64,000 nucleotides of DNA from Nocardia asteroides (GTDB lineage Bacteria > Actinomycetota > Actinomycetes > Mycobacteriales > Mycobacteriaceae). The translations under genes were made by a program, and so were the position numbers. Of this stretch, positions 25,058-32,944 are shown in pieces. The notes under the pieces are model-generated. The model did not search any database. It saw nothing but the letters and a program-made list of their open reading frames with translations, and was not told the origin of the DNA. Location: the NCBI RefSeq assembly GCF_900637185.1, contig NZ_LR134352.1, positions 558,001 through 622,000 of the forward strand, given 5' to 3'. The first letter of the stretch is position 1. Every line of letters starts with the position of its first letter.

Positions 25058-26572
25058 ATGGCGGCGGTAGGTAAGACCTCCGATCAGGACGACACCCAGC
25101 TCACCGCCGGATATGCCGCCTACCAGCGCGGCGACATCGCGGGCGCGCTGGCCATCTTCGAGCGGGCCGCGGCCGATGCCGCGCCCCGGCTGCGCAGCGC
25201 GGCGCTGATCAATGCCGCGAGCATGGCCGACGAGCTCGGCGAGCACCGGCGCTCGGTGGACCTGTTCCGGACCGCGCTCGCCGTCATGCCCGACGACGCG
25301 GCCCATCAGCGTCCCGCCGCGCTGGTCAACCTGTCGCAGGCACTCCAGCATCTGGGTGAGCTCGACGCCGCCCAGCAGGCCCTGGAGGAGGCCCGTGACC
25401 TGCTCGTCGACACCACCGAGCAGGGCATGGTGCGCGTGGCGTGCCTGCTGTCGCTGACCGCGGTGGCGCTGCACCGCCAGCAGTGGGCGCACGCGGCCGA
25501 GCTCGCGCACGAATCCTTCGGCGTCACCGAACGTTTCGCCCCGGAGCTGGCCGGTCATCCGCTGATGAACATGGCGGCCAGTTCGTTCGAGACCGGCCGC
25601 CACGACGTGGCCTTCGACTTCGCCCGCCAGGCCATGACCGCCTTCGCCGCCACCGGCGATCGAGCCGCCGTCGCGGAGGCGCAACAGAATCTGGCGATCA
25701 TGCTGGTGCGGGCGGGCCGCTACGACGACGCCGAGGAACCGCTGCGGTCGAGCCAGGAGTTCTTCGAGGGCGCCGAACTGGGCCACTGGTCCGGCGTCGG
25801 CTACAAGACCCGGGGTTTCCTCGCGGAGGGCCGCGGCGCGCATGCCGAGGCACGGGAGCACTACCTGCGCGCACTGGAACGGTTCGACAGCACCGGCGTG
25901 GTGCTCGACGCCGCCGACGTCCGATTACGGCTCGCCACGGTCGCTTTCGCGGTCGGTGACGCGGCCGAGAGCGAGCGGCTGCTCGACGAGGCCTTCGCCG
26001 TGTACTCGGCGCACGGGCTGGGCCTGCACTGCGCCCAGCTGGACTACTGGCACGCGGAACTACTGCACGCCGCCATCGAGGAAGGCGGGCAACCGGATCC
26101 GGAGCTGGTCGCGCACGGTGTCGGACTTGCCGTCCCGGCGGCCCTCGCCATCGACGCGGTGCGCCACACCCTGCCCAACGGCAATCAGCGGGCGCACTGG
26201 CATCGGGCCGTCGCCGAGCCCGCCATGCGCCTGGCCTTCCGCTTCGCCGTCCTCGCCGGTGACGGACAGCTGGTGAGCGACCTGATCGATACCCAGTGCG
26301 CCGGAACGAGTCTCGATCCAGGCGCATTCGAGGAGGCGCCGCCGCCTGCCCTCGGCTTCCAGCCGTTCGAGGCGCCCGAGGACAACCCCGTCGCCACGCC
26401 CACATTGCAACTCGGTGCCGCGCTCGCCGACGTGGTGGCGGCGGTCGGCCTGCCCGTGGCACCCCCGCCCCGGCTCGCCGACCACGGTCGAATCGTGCTG
26501 TCGGACTTCATCTCCTACGCCGAGCAGCGCTATGCCCGGCCGGTCCGCGACGAGCGGGTGATCGCGCTATGA
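25058..26572 (+). CDS. Tetratricopeptide-repeat protein partnered with CHAT protease
   Basis: The start is ATG 25058 behind AGAGGAG rather than GTG 25028, giving 504 residues. From about residue 15 to 320 it is built of TPR-type helical pairs, for example AAYQRGDIAGALAIFERA, ALVNLSQALQHLGELDAA and AIMLVRAGRYDDAEEPL. The C-terminal third is not obviously repetitive and includes RIVLSDFISYAEQRYARPV. TPR units commonly bind peptides or partner proteins and regulate attached or co-encoded CHAT proteases. The stop overlaps the CHAT start by ATGA, supporting a stoichiometric complex. Confidence 0.85.
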   Translation: MAAVGKTSDQDDTQLTAGYAAYQRGDIAGALAIFERAAADAAPRLRSAALINAASMADELGEHRRSVDLFRTALAVMPDDAAHQRPAALVNLSQALQHLGELDAAQQALEEARDLLVDTTEQGMVRVACLLSLTAVALHRQQWAHAAELAHESFGVTERFAPELAGHPLMNMAASSFETGRHDVAFDFARQAMTAFAATGDRAAVAEAQQNLAIMLVRAGRYDDAEEPLRSSQEFFEGAELGHWSGVGYKTRGFLAEGRGAHAEAREHYLRALERFDSTGVVLDAADVRLRLATVAFAVGDAAESERLLDEAFAVYSAHGLGLHCAQLDYWHAELLHAAIEEGGQPDPELVAHGVGLAVPAALAIDAVRHTLPNGNQRAHWHRAVAEPAMRLAFRFAVLAGDGQLVSDLIDTQCAGTSLDPGAFEEAPPPALGFQPFEAPEDNPVATPTLQLGAALADVVAAVGLPVAPPPRLADHGRIVLSDFISYAEQRYARPVRDERVIAL

Positions 26573-27810
26573 CACCCACCGCGGTCATCCGGATGGCCGA
26601 CGCGGGCGATGTGTACGTGTCCTGGCGCTGGCTCGACGACGCGGCCGCCCGCGGCGTCGGGGTTCTGCCGAGGGACGAGGTTCGCGAGGTACTGCGGCTG
26701 CTGGCCGACGCGGTGCCCGACCCGACCCGGCCCGCCGAACTGAAGCGGGTCATGACCGAGGGTGCGCTGGCCGCGCCGGAGGCGGAACGGCAACTGGCAC
26801 AGGCGCTGTCGCGGGCTCTGCTGCCGTACGGACTGGCCGTGCAGCTCTACGAGCTGTCCCAGCGCGGCATCCGCCCGCACCTGCGGATCCAGCCGTCACC
26901 GCGACTGGCCCAGGTGCCGTGGGAGATCATCGCGCCCGATCCGGACCTGCGGCTGCTCGACATCGCCGACGTCAGCCTGCTGGCGCCCGCGTCGGTGGTG
27001 AACGCGCCGGAGCGGGCGGTGCGGCGCTGGGCCGACACCGCCGACCTGCCGGTCGTCGCGGTGCTCGATCCCCGGGTGCCCGGCTATCGCGCGGACTCCG
27101 AACTGGGCTCGGTGCTCGGCAGGCCCAGCGCGGAAACCCTGGTCGCCCAGCACTTCCGGCGGTACGACGGCAGGCTCGTCCCGCACGTGGACGACCCCGT
27201 CGACCTGTTCCGGCGCACCGACACCGACCGCGACTGGCTCTCGACCGTGCTGCGGGCGGGCGCGAGCCGGCTCGTCTACGTCGGGCACGTCACCGCGCCG
27301 CCGCCGGAATCCGGCGAGAGCGAGCACGCCGAACTCCACCTGAGCTGCACGGCGGACGCGCGCGGATTGGCCGCGCCGACTCGCGCCCATCGCCCGCTCT
27401 CGGCCAAGGACCTGCTGCTGGGCACGCACACCATCGACCCGGCGCCCACCGCGGGCCGGGAGCTGTGGCCGATGCCGAGCCGGGTCGCGCTCATCGCCTG
27501 CGAGAGCGGCGGTGACCTGCGCTTCACCGAGGCGCTCGGGCTCACCACCGCCGCGCTGTCGGCGGGCGCGGAACTCGTGACGGCGACGCGCTGGCCGCTG
27601 CCCACCGACCACGCCTTCCACACCCTCACCGGCAGCACGGGACACCCGTTGCAGGCGGCCGTCTGCGCGGTGGACGCCGCGCACGATTCGTCCACACCCG
27701 TCCCCACCCTGCTGACCTGGCAACGCGAACAACTCGCCGCCTGGCGAGCGGCGCCGTCACCGGCGAACGCCCCGCTGCTGTGGTCGGCGTTCGCGACCGT
27801 GACCGACTGA
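26569..27810 (+). CDS. CHAT-domain caspase-like cysteine protease
   Basis: ATG 26569 overlaps the TPR stop by four bases. The 413-residue protein has an N-terminal alpha/beta region (about 1-170, containing LRIQPSPRLAQVPWEII, common before CHAT domains) and a CHAT domain from about 180. The catalytic dyad is visible as His240 in YVGHVTAP and Cys311 in LIACESGGD. The following SAGAELVTATRWPLPTD segment is the typical strand-loop after the Cys. CHAT proteases are separase/caspase relatives used in programmed death, phage defence and peptide-controlled proteolysis. Target and trigger are unknown. The gene ends 1 bp from a convergent mycolyltransferase gene. Confidence 0.88.
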   Translation: MTPTAVIRMADAGDVYVSWRWLDDAAARGVGVLPRDEVREVLRLLADAVPDPTRPAELKRVMTEGALAAPEAERQLAQALSRALLPYGLAVQLYELSQRGIRPHLRIQPSPRLAQVPWEIIAPDPDLRLLDIADVSLLAPASVVNAPERAVRRWADTADLPVVAVLDPRVPGYRADSELGSVLGRPSAETLVAQHFRRYDGRLVPHVDDPVDLFRRTDTDRDWLSTVLRAGASRLVYVGHVTAPPPESGESEHAELHLSCTADARGLAAPTRAHRPLSAKDLLLGTHTIDPAPTAGRELWPMPSRVALIACESGGDLRFTEALGLTTAALSAGAELVTATRWPLPTDHAFHTLTGSTGHPLQAAVCAVDAAHDSSTPVPTLLTWQREQLAAWRAAPSPANAPLLWSAFATVTD

Positions 27811-27811
27811 G

Positions 27812-28879
27812 CTATTCGGGCAGCCCGAGCCCGTCGGCCAGCACGGGCCAGGACCGGTGGAACGCGTCGCGCCAGTAGCCCCACGAGTGGGTGCCGGTGG
27901 CCTGCCGGTCGAAGGTCGCCGGGATCCGCAGCTCGTTCAGCTTCGCCTCGAGGTTGCTGGTGCACCAGCTGACCGCGGCCTCGATGATCCCGCCGAGCAC
28001 GATCTGGTTCGCCAGACCGGCCTGCGACGGGTTCATCATGTACGGGTCGTCGATCCGGTCGTGCGGGCCGGGCAGGCCGGACGCGTCGGAGACGAACAGC
28101 TTCGTCCCGCGCAGTTTCTCGGCGTGCAGCACGGGGTCGTTCGCGGCCCAGGCCGGGTCGTCGTCGGCGCCGTACATATTGCGCACGTCGCCGCCGCCGT
28201 AGGTTTCCACCACCAGCTTGGTGAACTGCTTGCCGATCGGGTCGGCGATCTGCGCGCACCCGCTGTACCCGGCCACGGCCTGGTAGAAGCCCGGCCTGGC
28301 CTCGGCGAGTTGCAACACGGCGGTGGCGGTCATCGAGTTGGCCGCGATGGCGTTGACGCCGTTGGTGCCCAGCGCCTGGTCCACCAGCGGGGGCAGCTCG
28401 TCGAGCAGGAAGGTGCGCCACATGTTGCGCCCGAGGGTGGGGTCGTCGCGCTGCCAGTCGGTGTAGTACGCCCAGGCGCCGCCGATCGGCATCACCACAT
28501 TGACGTCCTTGGTGGCCAGGAAGTCGCCGATATCGGTGTTCTGCCACCAGGTCGCGCGGTCCTCACCGCCGCCGGCGCCGTTGAGCAGGTAGAGCACCGG
28601 GCGGGGCTGGGACGCGTCGCGCGGACGCTGCACCTTGACCGTGACGGCCTTGTTCATCGCCGCCGAGAAGACCAGCATGCTCAGGTCGTGCTCGCCGATC
28701 CGGCTGGCCACGATGTGCGATCCGTCGGCCGTGGTCGGCATCGCGAGCAGTTGCTTCGACGCCAGGATCGGATCACCGCCGTCGGCCAGACCGTTTCCCG
28801 CGCCGAAGCCGACCGCGCAGGCGGCCAGCACACTCCCGACTAGACCGAACACCTTGGCGCGCCTGATCATTGAGCCCAT
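27812..28879 (-). CDS. Antigen 85-like mycolyltransferase/esterase with degenerate nucleophile motif
   Basis: The 355-residue protein has a signal peptide (about 1-32) and the alpha/beta-hydrolase fold of Ag85-type mycolyltransferases, which move mycolates between trehalose esters and arabinogalactan. Conserved segments are PVLYLLNGAGGGEDRATW, MPIGGAWAYYTDW and the His motif TGTHSWGYW. The nucleophile region reads AIAANSMTATAV (Ser182), whereas the paralogue at 62693 has AIAGLSMSG. The Ser is kept but the flanking small residues are changed. Activity may be altered. ATG 28870 is an alternative start. Presence of this family implies a mycolic-acid envelope. Confidence 0.85.
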   Translation of the reverse strand: MGSMIRRAKVFGLVGSVLAACAVGFGAGNGLADGGDPILASKQLLAMPTTADGSHIVASRIGEHDLSMLVFSAAMNKAVTVKVQRPRDASQPRPVLYLLNGAGGGEDRATWWQNTDIGDFLATKDVNVVMPIGGAWAYYTDWQRDDPTLGRNMWRTFLLDELPPLVDQALGTNGVNAIAANSMTATAVLQLAEARPGFYQAVAGYSGCAQIADPIGKQFTKLVVETYGGGDVRNMYGADDDPAWAANDPVLHAEKLRGTKLFVSDASGLPGPHDRIDDPYMMNPSQAGLANQIVLGGIIEAAVSWCTSNLEAKLNELRIPATFDRQATGTHSWGYWRDAFHRSWPVLADGLGLPE

Positions 28880-29037
28880 CGGCGGTAGAACTCCCCTGCT
28901 TCGTGCATCGGCGGACGTCGGGCTCGCCGCCGCGACACCGAACAGTATCCGGCGGGCGGATCGATCGTCGAGCCGGAAGTACTGTGGGCCGGGGAGTGCG
29001 GATCCACCCGAGCGCGCGCCCGGGTGGAATCAGGCGA
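28880..29037. terminator. Gap with hairpin terminator at 29003-29028
   Basis: TCCACCCG at 29003-29010 pairs with CGGGTGGA at 29021-29028, 10 bp beyond the stop of the leftward His-rich gene, and likely ends its transcript. The rest of the gap carries the mycolyltransferase ribosome binding site (GGGGAG) and presumably its promoter. Confidence 0.6.
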
Positions 29038-29334
29038 TCAGTGGTCGTCGTAGTGACCGTCGTGGGCCGCGTGCCGATGGCCGTCGTGGATGTAGTCGAC
29101 GTGGTCGCCGTGCGGTACCGCGACATGGCCGCAGCCCGGGCCGTGCGCGTGCTCGTGCGCGGAGCACTCGACGTGCGCCGAGGGCTCGCACTCGTCGAAG
29201 TGGCCGTCGTGTTCGCGATGCAGGTGCCCGTCGTGGACGTAGTCCACGTGGTCGCCGTGCGGAACCGAGACATGCCCACAGCTGGGGCCGTGGACGTGGG
29301 TGTGTTCCGGATGCTCTACGTGTGCCGTTGTCAT
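29038..29334 (-). CDS. His-rich metal-binding protein with internal duplication
   Basis: The 98-residue protein is extremely rich in His, Asp and Cys. It consists of two near-identical halves: HVHGPSCGHVSVPHGDHV with DYVHDGHLH, and HAHGPGCGHVAVPHGDHV with DYIHDGHRH. No signal peptide or membrane helix is present, so it should be cytosolic. The composition predicts binding of Zn, Ni, Co or Cu ions for storage or buffering. Similar His-rich proteins are common in actinobacteria, often under metalloregulators. A GGGAGAG ribosome binding site precedes ATG 29334. Confidence 0.8.
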   Translation of the reverse strand: MTTAHVEHPEHTHVHGPSCGHVSVPHGDHVDYVHDGHLHREHDGHFDECEPSAHVECSAHEHAHGPGCGHVAVPHGDHVDYIHDGHRHAAHDGHYDDH

Positions 29335-29406
29335 CGGCTCTCCCTAGTACTCGTACCGGTCGATTGCAGATGGAGCACCCTAGACATTAACAGTTGCGCA
29401 TGAATT
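29335..29406 (-). promoter_or_regulatory. Candidate promoter of the His-rich gene
   Basis: On the reverse strand TAGGGT (29382-29377) could be a -10 and TTCATG (29404-29399) a -35, with a 16-bp spacer, in an AT-rich island. An operator for a metal sensor might overlap it, but no recognised Zur, ArsR or Nur box was found. Confidence 0.35.
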
Positions 29407-29425
29407 GCTACGAACCCGTCGTAGC
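29407..29425 (-). terminator. Short hairpin after the amino-acid ABC operon
   Basis: GCTACGA at 29407-29413 pairs with TCGTAGC at 29419-29425, 4 bp beyond the stop of the leftward ATPase gene. A 7-bp stem is modest, so this is a probable rather than certain terminator. Confidence 0.5.
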
Positions 29426-29428
29426 TGG

Positions 29429-30154
29429 TCAGAGGACCTGATCGAGGAAGCGGCGCAGGCGCGGCGTCTGCGCGGCGTCGAACACGGCATCGGGCGTCCC
29501 GGTCTCCACCACCACGCCCTGATCCATGAACACGACGTTGTCGGAGACGCTGCGCGCGAAGCCCATCTCGTGGGTCACCACGATCATCGACATGCCACCG
29601 GAGGCGAGGTCGGCCATCAGCGCCAGCACGCCCTTGACCAGTTCCGGATCCAGCGCCGAGGTCGCCTCGTCGAAGAACATCAGCTCCGGTTTCATCGCCA
29701 GCGCGCGGGCGATCGCCACCCGCTGCTGCTGACCACCCGACAGCGCGGACGGCCGCGCATCGGCCTTGTCGGCGAGCCCGACGATCTCGAGCTGTTCGAC
29801 GGCCAGCGCCCGCGCCTGCTCCGCCGACAGGCCGCGCAGCTTGCGCGGGCCGAGCGCGATGTTCTCGGCGACGGTCTTGTGCGGGAACAGGTTGAAGTGC
29901 TGGAACACCATGCCGATGCGCTGACGCAGCTTGTCGGGGTCCTCGCGCAGCACCGATTCACCGTCGAGCAGCACGTCGCCGGAATCGGGTTCGTACAGGC
30001 GGTTGAGCACCCGCAGCAGGGTCGACTTGCCCGAGCCCGACGGGCCGATGACGGTGGTCGCGTGACCGGCCTCGACGTGGATGTCGACCCCGCGCAGGAT
30101 GTGGTTGTTGCCCAAGGTCAGGTTCAGACCGGACCCGGTCAAAGAGGCACTCAT
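29429..30154 (-). CDS. Amino-acid ABC transporter ATP-binding protein (GlnQ type)
   Basis: The 241-residue ATPase has Walker A GPSGSGKST, the Q-loop in MVFQHFNLFPHKTV, the signature LSGGQQQR, and Walker B LMFFDEATSALDPE. The PHKTVAENI and SALDPELV context is typical of polar amino-acid transporters (GlnQ, HisP, ArtP). It overlaps the upstream receptor-permease gene by ATGA, so the two form one importer. Substrate is probably glutamine, glutamate or another polar amino acid, not decidable from sequence. Confidence 0.93.
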   Translation of the reverse strand: MSASLTGSGLNLTLGNNHILRGVDIHVEAGHATTVIGPSGSGKSTLLRVLNRLYEPDSGDVLLDGESVLREDPDKLRQRIGMVFQHFNLFPHKTVAENIALGPRKLRGLSAEQARALAVEQLEIVGLADKADARPSALSGGQQQRVAIARALAMKPELMFFDEATSALDPELVKGVLALMADLASGGMSMIVVTHEMGFARSVSDNVVFMDQGVVVETGTPDAVFDAAQTPRLRRFLDQVL

Positions 30155-31932
30155 GCTCCGCGTCCTTCCGTGATGACGGCCTGTTCGACCGGGTCGGCCG
30201 GTGTCGGTTTGCCCTCGCGCATCCGCCGGTCGAAGTAGTTCACCAGGTGGGTGAGCGGGATGGTCAGCACCAGGTACATCAGGCCGGCCGCGACCAGCGG
30301 CGACAGGTTGCCGGTCTGGGCGTTGAGGTCGCGGCCGACGGCGAACAGCTCACGCTGGGAGGCCAGCAGGCCGAGGAAGTAGATCAGCGAGGAGTCCTTG
30401 ATCAGCGCGATGAACTGGTTCATCAGCGCGGGCAGCACCCGCCGCACGCCCTGCGGGATCACCACCAGCGTCATCGCCTGCCGGTAGCCGAAACCGATGG
30501 CGCGGGCCGCCTCGAGCTGACCCGCCTCCACCGACTGGATGCCGGAGCGGAAGATCTCGCCGATGTAGGCGGCCGCGAGCAACGCCAGCGCGACCGCGCC
30601 GAGCCAGTACGGATTGCCGCCGGTGATACCGCGCACCACCGGGCCGATGCCCAGGCCGATCAGCAGGATGATCACCACGGCGGGCAGCCCGCGGAAGATG
30701 TCGGTGTAGACGCGGGCGGGCCAGCGCAGCCAGCGGGTGCGGGAGATGCCCATCACCGCCAGGATCATGCCGAGCACGGTGCCGAGCACGCCCGAGACCA
30801 CCGCCAGGATCAGCGTATTCGGCAGACCGGTCTTGATCAGGTCGGGAAAGGCCTTGCGGTACAGCGACCAGTCGAAGAACGTGTCCTTCAGCTGTTGCAG
30901 GGTCGACTTCTGCACCGCCTGCTCGGTCTGTCCGGGTTCCTGGCTCGCGGCGAAGTCCGGAAGTTGCGGCGCCGGCGCGGCCTTGGAGCCGGGCTTCCAG
31001 CCGGGCGGCAGTTCGCGCGGGACCCAGTCGGTGTAGAGCCGCGCGTAGGTGCCGTCGGCGATCACCGCGTCCAGGCCGGAGTTCAGCGCGTCGATGAGCG
31101 GCTGGTTGTTCTTGGCCACGGCGTAGCCGACGAAGTTGTCCAGGCTGAAGGTGTTCTCCGACACCACGATTCCGTCGCCCGGCTTGATGGCGCCCTCGGC
31201 CTGCGCCGACGGCGCGACCCAGGCGTCGACCTGGCCGGACTTCAGGTTCGCGTAGGCGGTGTTGTAGTCGGGAAACTTCACCGGATCCAGGTGCAGCTGG
31301 TTCACCACGAACTCGTCCTGCACGGTGCCCTGCACGACCGCGATCCTGGTGCTGCCGGTCAGGTCGCCGAAGCCCTTGATGGGACTGCCCTGCGGCACCA
31401 CCAGCGAGAAGTAGCCGAAGTCGTAGCCGTTGGTGAAGCCGACCAGCTCACGCCGGGCATCGGTGGTGGTGATGTTGGACGAGCCGACATCGAAGCGCTT
31501 ACCCGACACCTGGGCCAGCAGGCCCGCGAACTCGGTGCCCGAGAACTCGACCCGCAGGCCCAGTTTCGCGGCGATCGCCTCGAGCAGTTCGTTGTCGAAG
31601 CCGGTGAAGGTGCCCGTGCTGTCGACGCAGATGCTCGGCGGCGCGTCCGAGAGCGTGCCCACGCTGAGCACGCCCGGCTGCAACAGGCCGAGCTTGCCGG
31701 TGTCGATCGACTCCACCGGGGCCGTGGTCGCTGTGGTGTAGCGGTCGGTGCCCGCGGTCGCCGAGGAGGCGAGATTGGTCGGCGCCGCGGTGGCGGCGCT
31801 CTCGCCCGGCGGCGAACACAGGTCGCGGGTGGCCGTGTCGTCGCCACCGCCGCACCCGGTGACGGCCACGCCGACCAGGAGCAACAACGCGGCTATCCGC
31901 GCCCGGGTTCGCACAGCACGCACACCAGCCAT
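30151..31932 (-). CDS. Amino-acid ABC transporter receptor-permease fusion
   Basis: The start is ATG 31932 (MAGVRAVRTR), giving 593 residues. A lipoprotein-type signal ending VTGC is followed by a periplasmic-binding-protein-3 domain (about 60-310; GVLSVGTLSDAPP, FTGFDNELLEAIAAKLGL). After a linker comes a His/Glu/Gln-type permease domain (about 345-580) with the EAA loop EAARAIGFGYRQAM. Fusion of receptor to permease ties the two together, as known for some GlnPQ systems of Gram-positive bacteria. If Cys is lipidated, the N-terminus is anchored as well. It pairs with the ATPase downstream to form a complete importer. Confidence 0.88.
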   Translation of the reverse strand: MAGVRAVRTRARIAALLLLVGVAVTGCGGGDDTATRDLCSPPGESAATAAPTNLASSATAGTDRYTTATTAPVESIDTGKLGLLQPGVLSVGTLSDAPPSICVDSTGTFTGFDNELLEAIAAKLGLRVEFSGTEFAGLLAQVSGKRFDVGSSNITTTDARRELVGFTNGYDFGYFSLVVPQGSPIKGFGDLTGSTRIAVVQGTVQDEFVVNQLHLDPVKFPDYNTAYANLKSGQVDAWVAPSAQAEGAIKPGDGIVVSENTFSLDNFVGYAVAKNNQPLIDALNSGLDAVIADGTYARLYTDWVPRELPPGWKPGSKAAPAPQLPDFAASQEPGQTEQAVQKSTLQQLKDTFFDWSLYRKAFPDLIKTGLPNTLILAVVSGVLGTVLGMILAVMGISRTRWLRWPARVYTDIFRGLPAVVIILLIGLGIGPVVRGITGGNPYWLGAVALALLAAAYIGEIFRSGIQSVEAGQLEAARAIGFGYRQAMTLVVIPQGVRRVLPALMNQFIALIKDSSLIYFLGLLASQRELFAVGRDLNAQTGNLSPLVAAGLMYLVLTIPLTHLVNYFDRRMREGKPTPADPVEQAVITEGRGA

Positions 31933-32003
31933 GGCGATAAACCCTAGCCGCAACCTCGCACCGCGAGGGTCACACGTGCCACGCGTCGGCGGGAATCAGC
32001 AGC

Positions 32004-32798
32004 TCAGGCCAGCCCTTCGAGCAGTTCCGGGTTCACTTCGTCACGCCATTCGACGGCCTTGCGCACCGCGGTGAGGTCGTAGTCGGGGCCCGAGACGCCC
32101 ACGGTGAACAGCGTGACACCGGCCGCGTGCAACGCGTCGGCCTGCGCCCGGCCCTGCCACTGCACCGAGCGTTCGATCCGCGTCGCATCGGTGCCCACCT
32201 CGGCGGCGTGCTCGGCCAGCACCTTGTTCTTGTGCGCCAGCACGTCGATATCGGCGAACGAGTGCCAGATGTCGGCGTACTCGGCGACCAGCCGCAGCGT
32301 CTTGCGCTCGCCGCCACCGCCGATCAGGATCGGGATGTCGCGGACCGGCGCCGGATTCAGCTTGCCCAGCCGGGCCGTGAGGCGGGCGAGGTTGTCCTTC
32401 AACAGGTTCAGGCGGGTGCCCGGTGTGCCGAAGTCGTATCCGTACTCGTCGTAGTCACGCTGGAACCAGCCCGCGCCGATGCCGAGGATGAGCCTGCCCC
32501 CGCTGATGTGGTCGACGGTGCGCGCCATGTCGGCCAGCAGGTCGGGGTTGCGGTAGCCGCCGCCGGTGACCAGCGCGCCGAGCTCGACCCGCTCGGTCTG
32601 CTCGGCCCAGGCGCCGAGCATGGTCCAGCATTCGAAATGGGCGCCGGCCGGGTCGCCGGTCAGCGGGAAGAAGTGATCCCAGTTGAAGACGATGTCGACG
32701 CCCGCGTCCTCCGCGCGCAACACCGCGTCGCGGATCAGCGCGTAGTCCGGCGCGTGCTGGGGCTGAAGCTGGACTCCGATACGAACTGGACGACTCAT
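32004..32798 (-). CDS. LLM-class F420-dependent oxidoreductase
   Basis: The 264-residue protein is a luciferase-like (bacterial luciferase/F420 family) TIM-barrel enzyme. Typical segments are VFNWDHFFPL near the N-terminus, ELGALVTGGGYRNPDLLADMA, HISGGRLILGIGAGW and IPILIGGGGERKTL. In mycobacteria and Nocardia these proteins mostly use cofactor F420 for hydride transfer on diverse substrates. The individual substrate is unknown. GAGGAG precedes ATG 32798. It is divergent from the sugC-like gene. Confidence 0.85.
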   Translation of the reverse strand: MSRPVRIGVQLQPQHAPDYALIRDAVLRAEDAGVDIVFNWDHFFPLTGDPAGAHFECWTMLGAWAEQTERVELGALVTGGGYRNPDLLADMARTVDHISGGRLILGIGAGWFQRDYDEYGYDFGTPGTRLNLLKDNLARLTARLGKLNPAPVRDIPILIGGGGERKTLRLVAEYADIWHSFADIDVLAHKNKVLAEHAAEVGTDATRIERSVQWQGRAQADALHAAGVTLFTVGVSGPDYDLTAVRKAVEWRDEVNPELLEGLA

Positions 32799-32944
32799 AC
32801 CGCGCTCCTCGGCACTCGGGTGGGCTCCGCGCCCGAGGCTACCCGGAAAAGGTGATCCGGTCCGGGCGGGCCGCTACGATCCCTGCGACCCTGTTCTCGG
32901 ATCGTCCGGCACGTTCCTGCCGGGATGGGATGACTGATCTACGC

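Noticed and set aside
29038..29334. Repeat in the His-rich gene as a mobile or CRISPR repeat
   Set aside because: The repeat is in frame and encodes a duplicated metal-binding protein.
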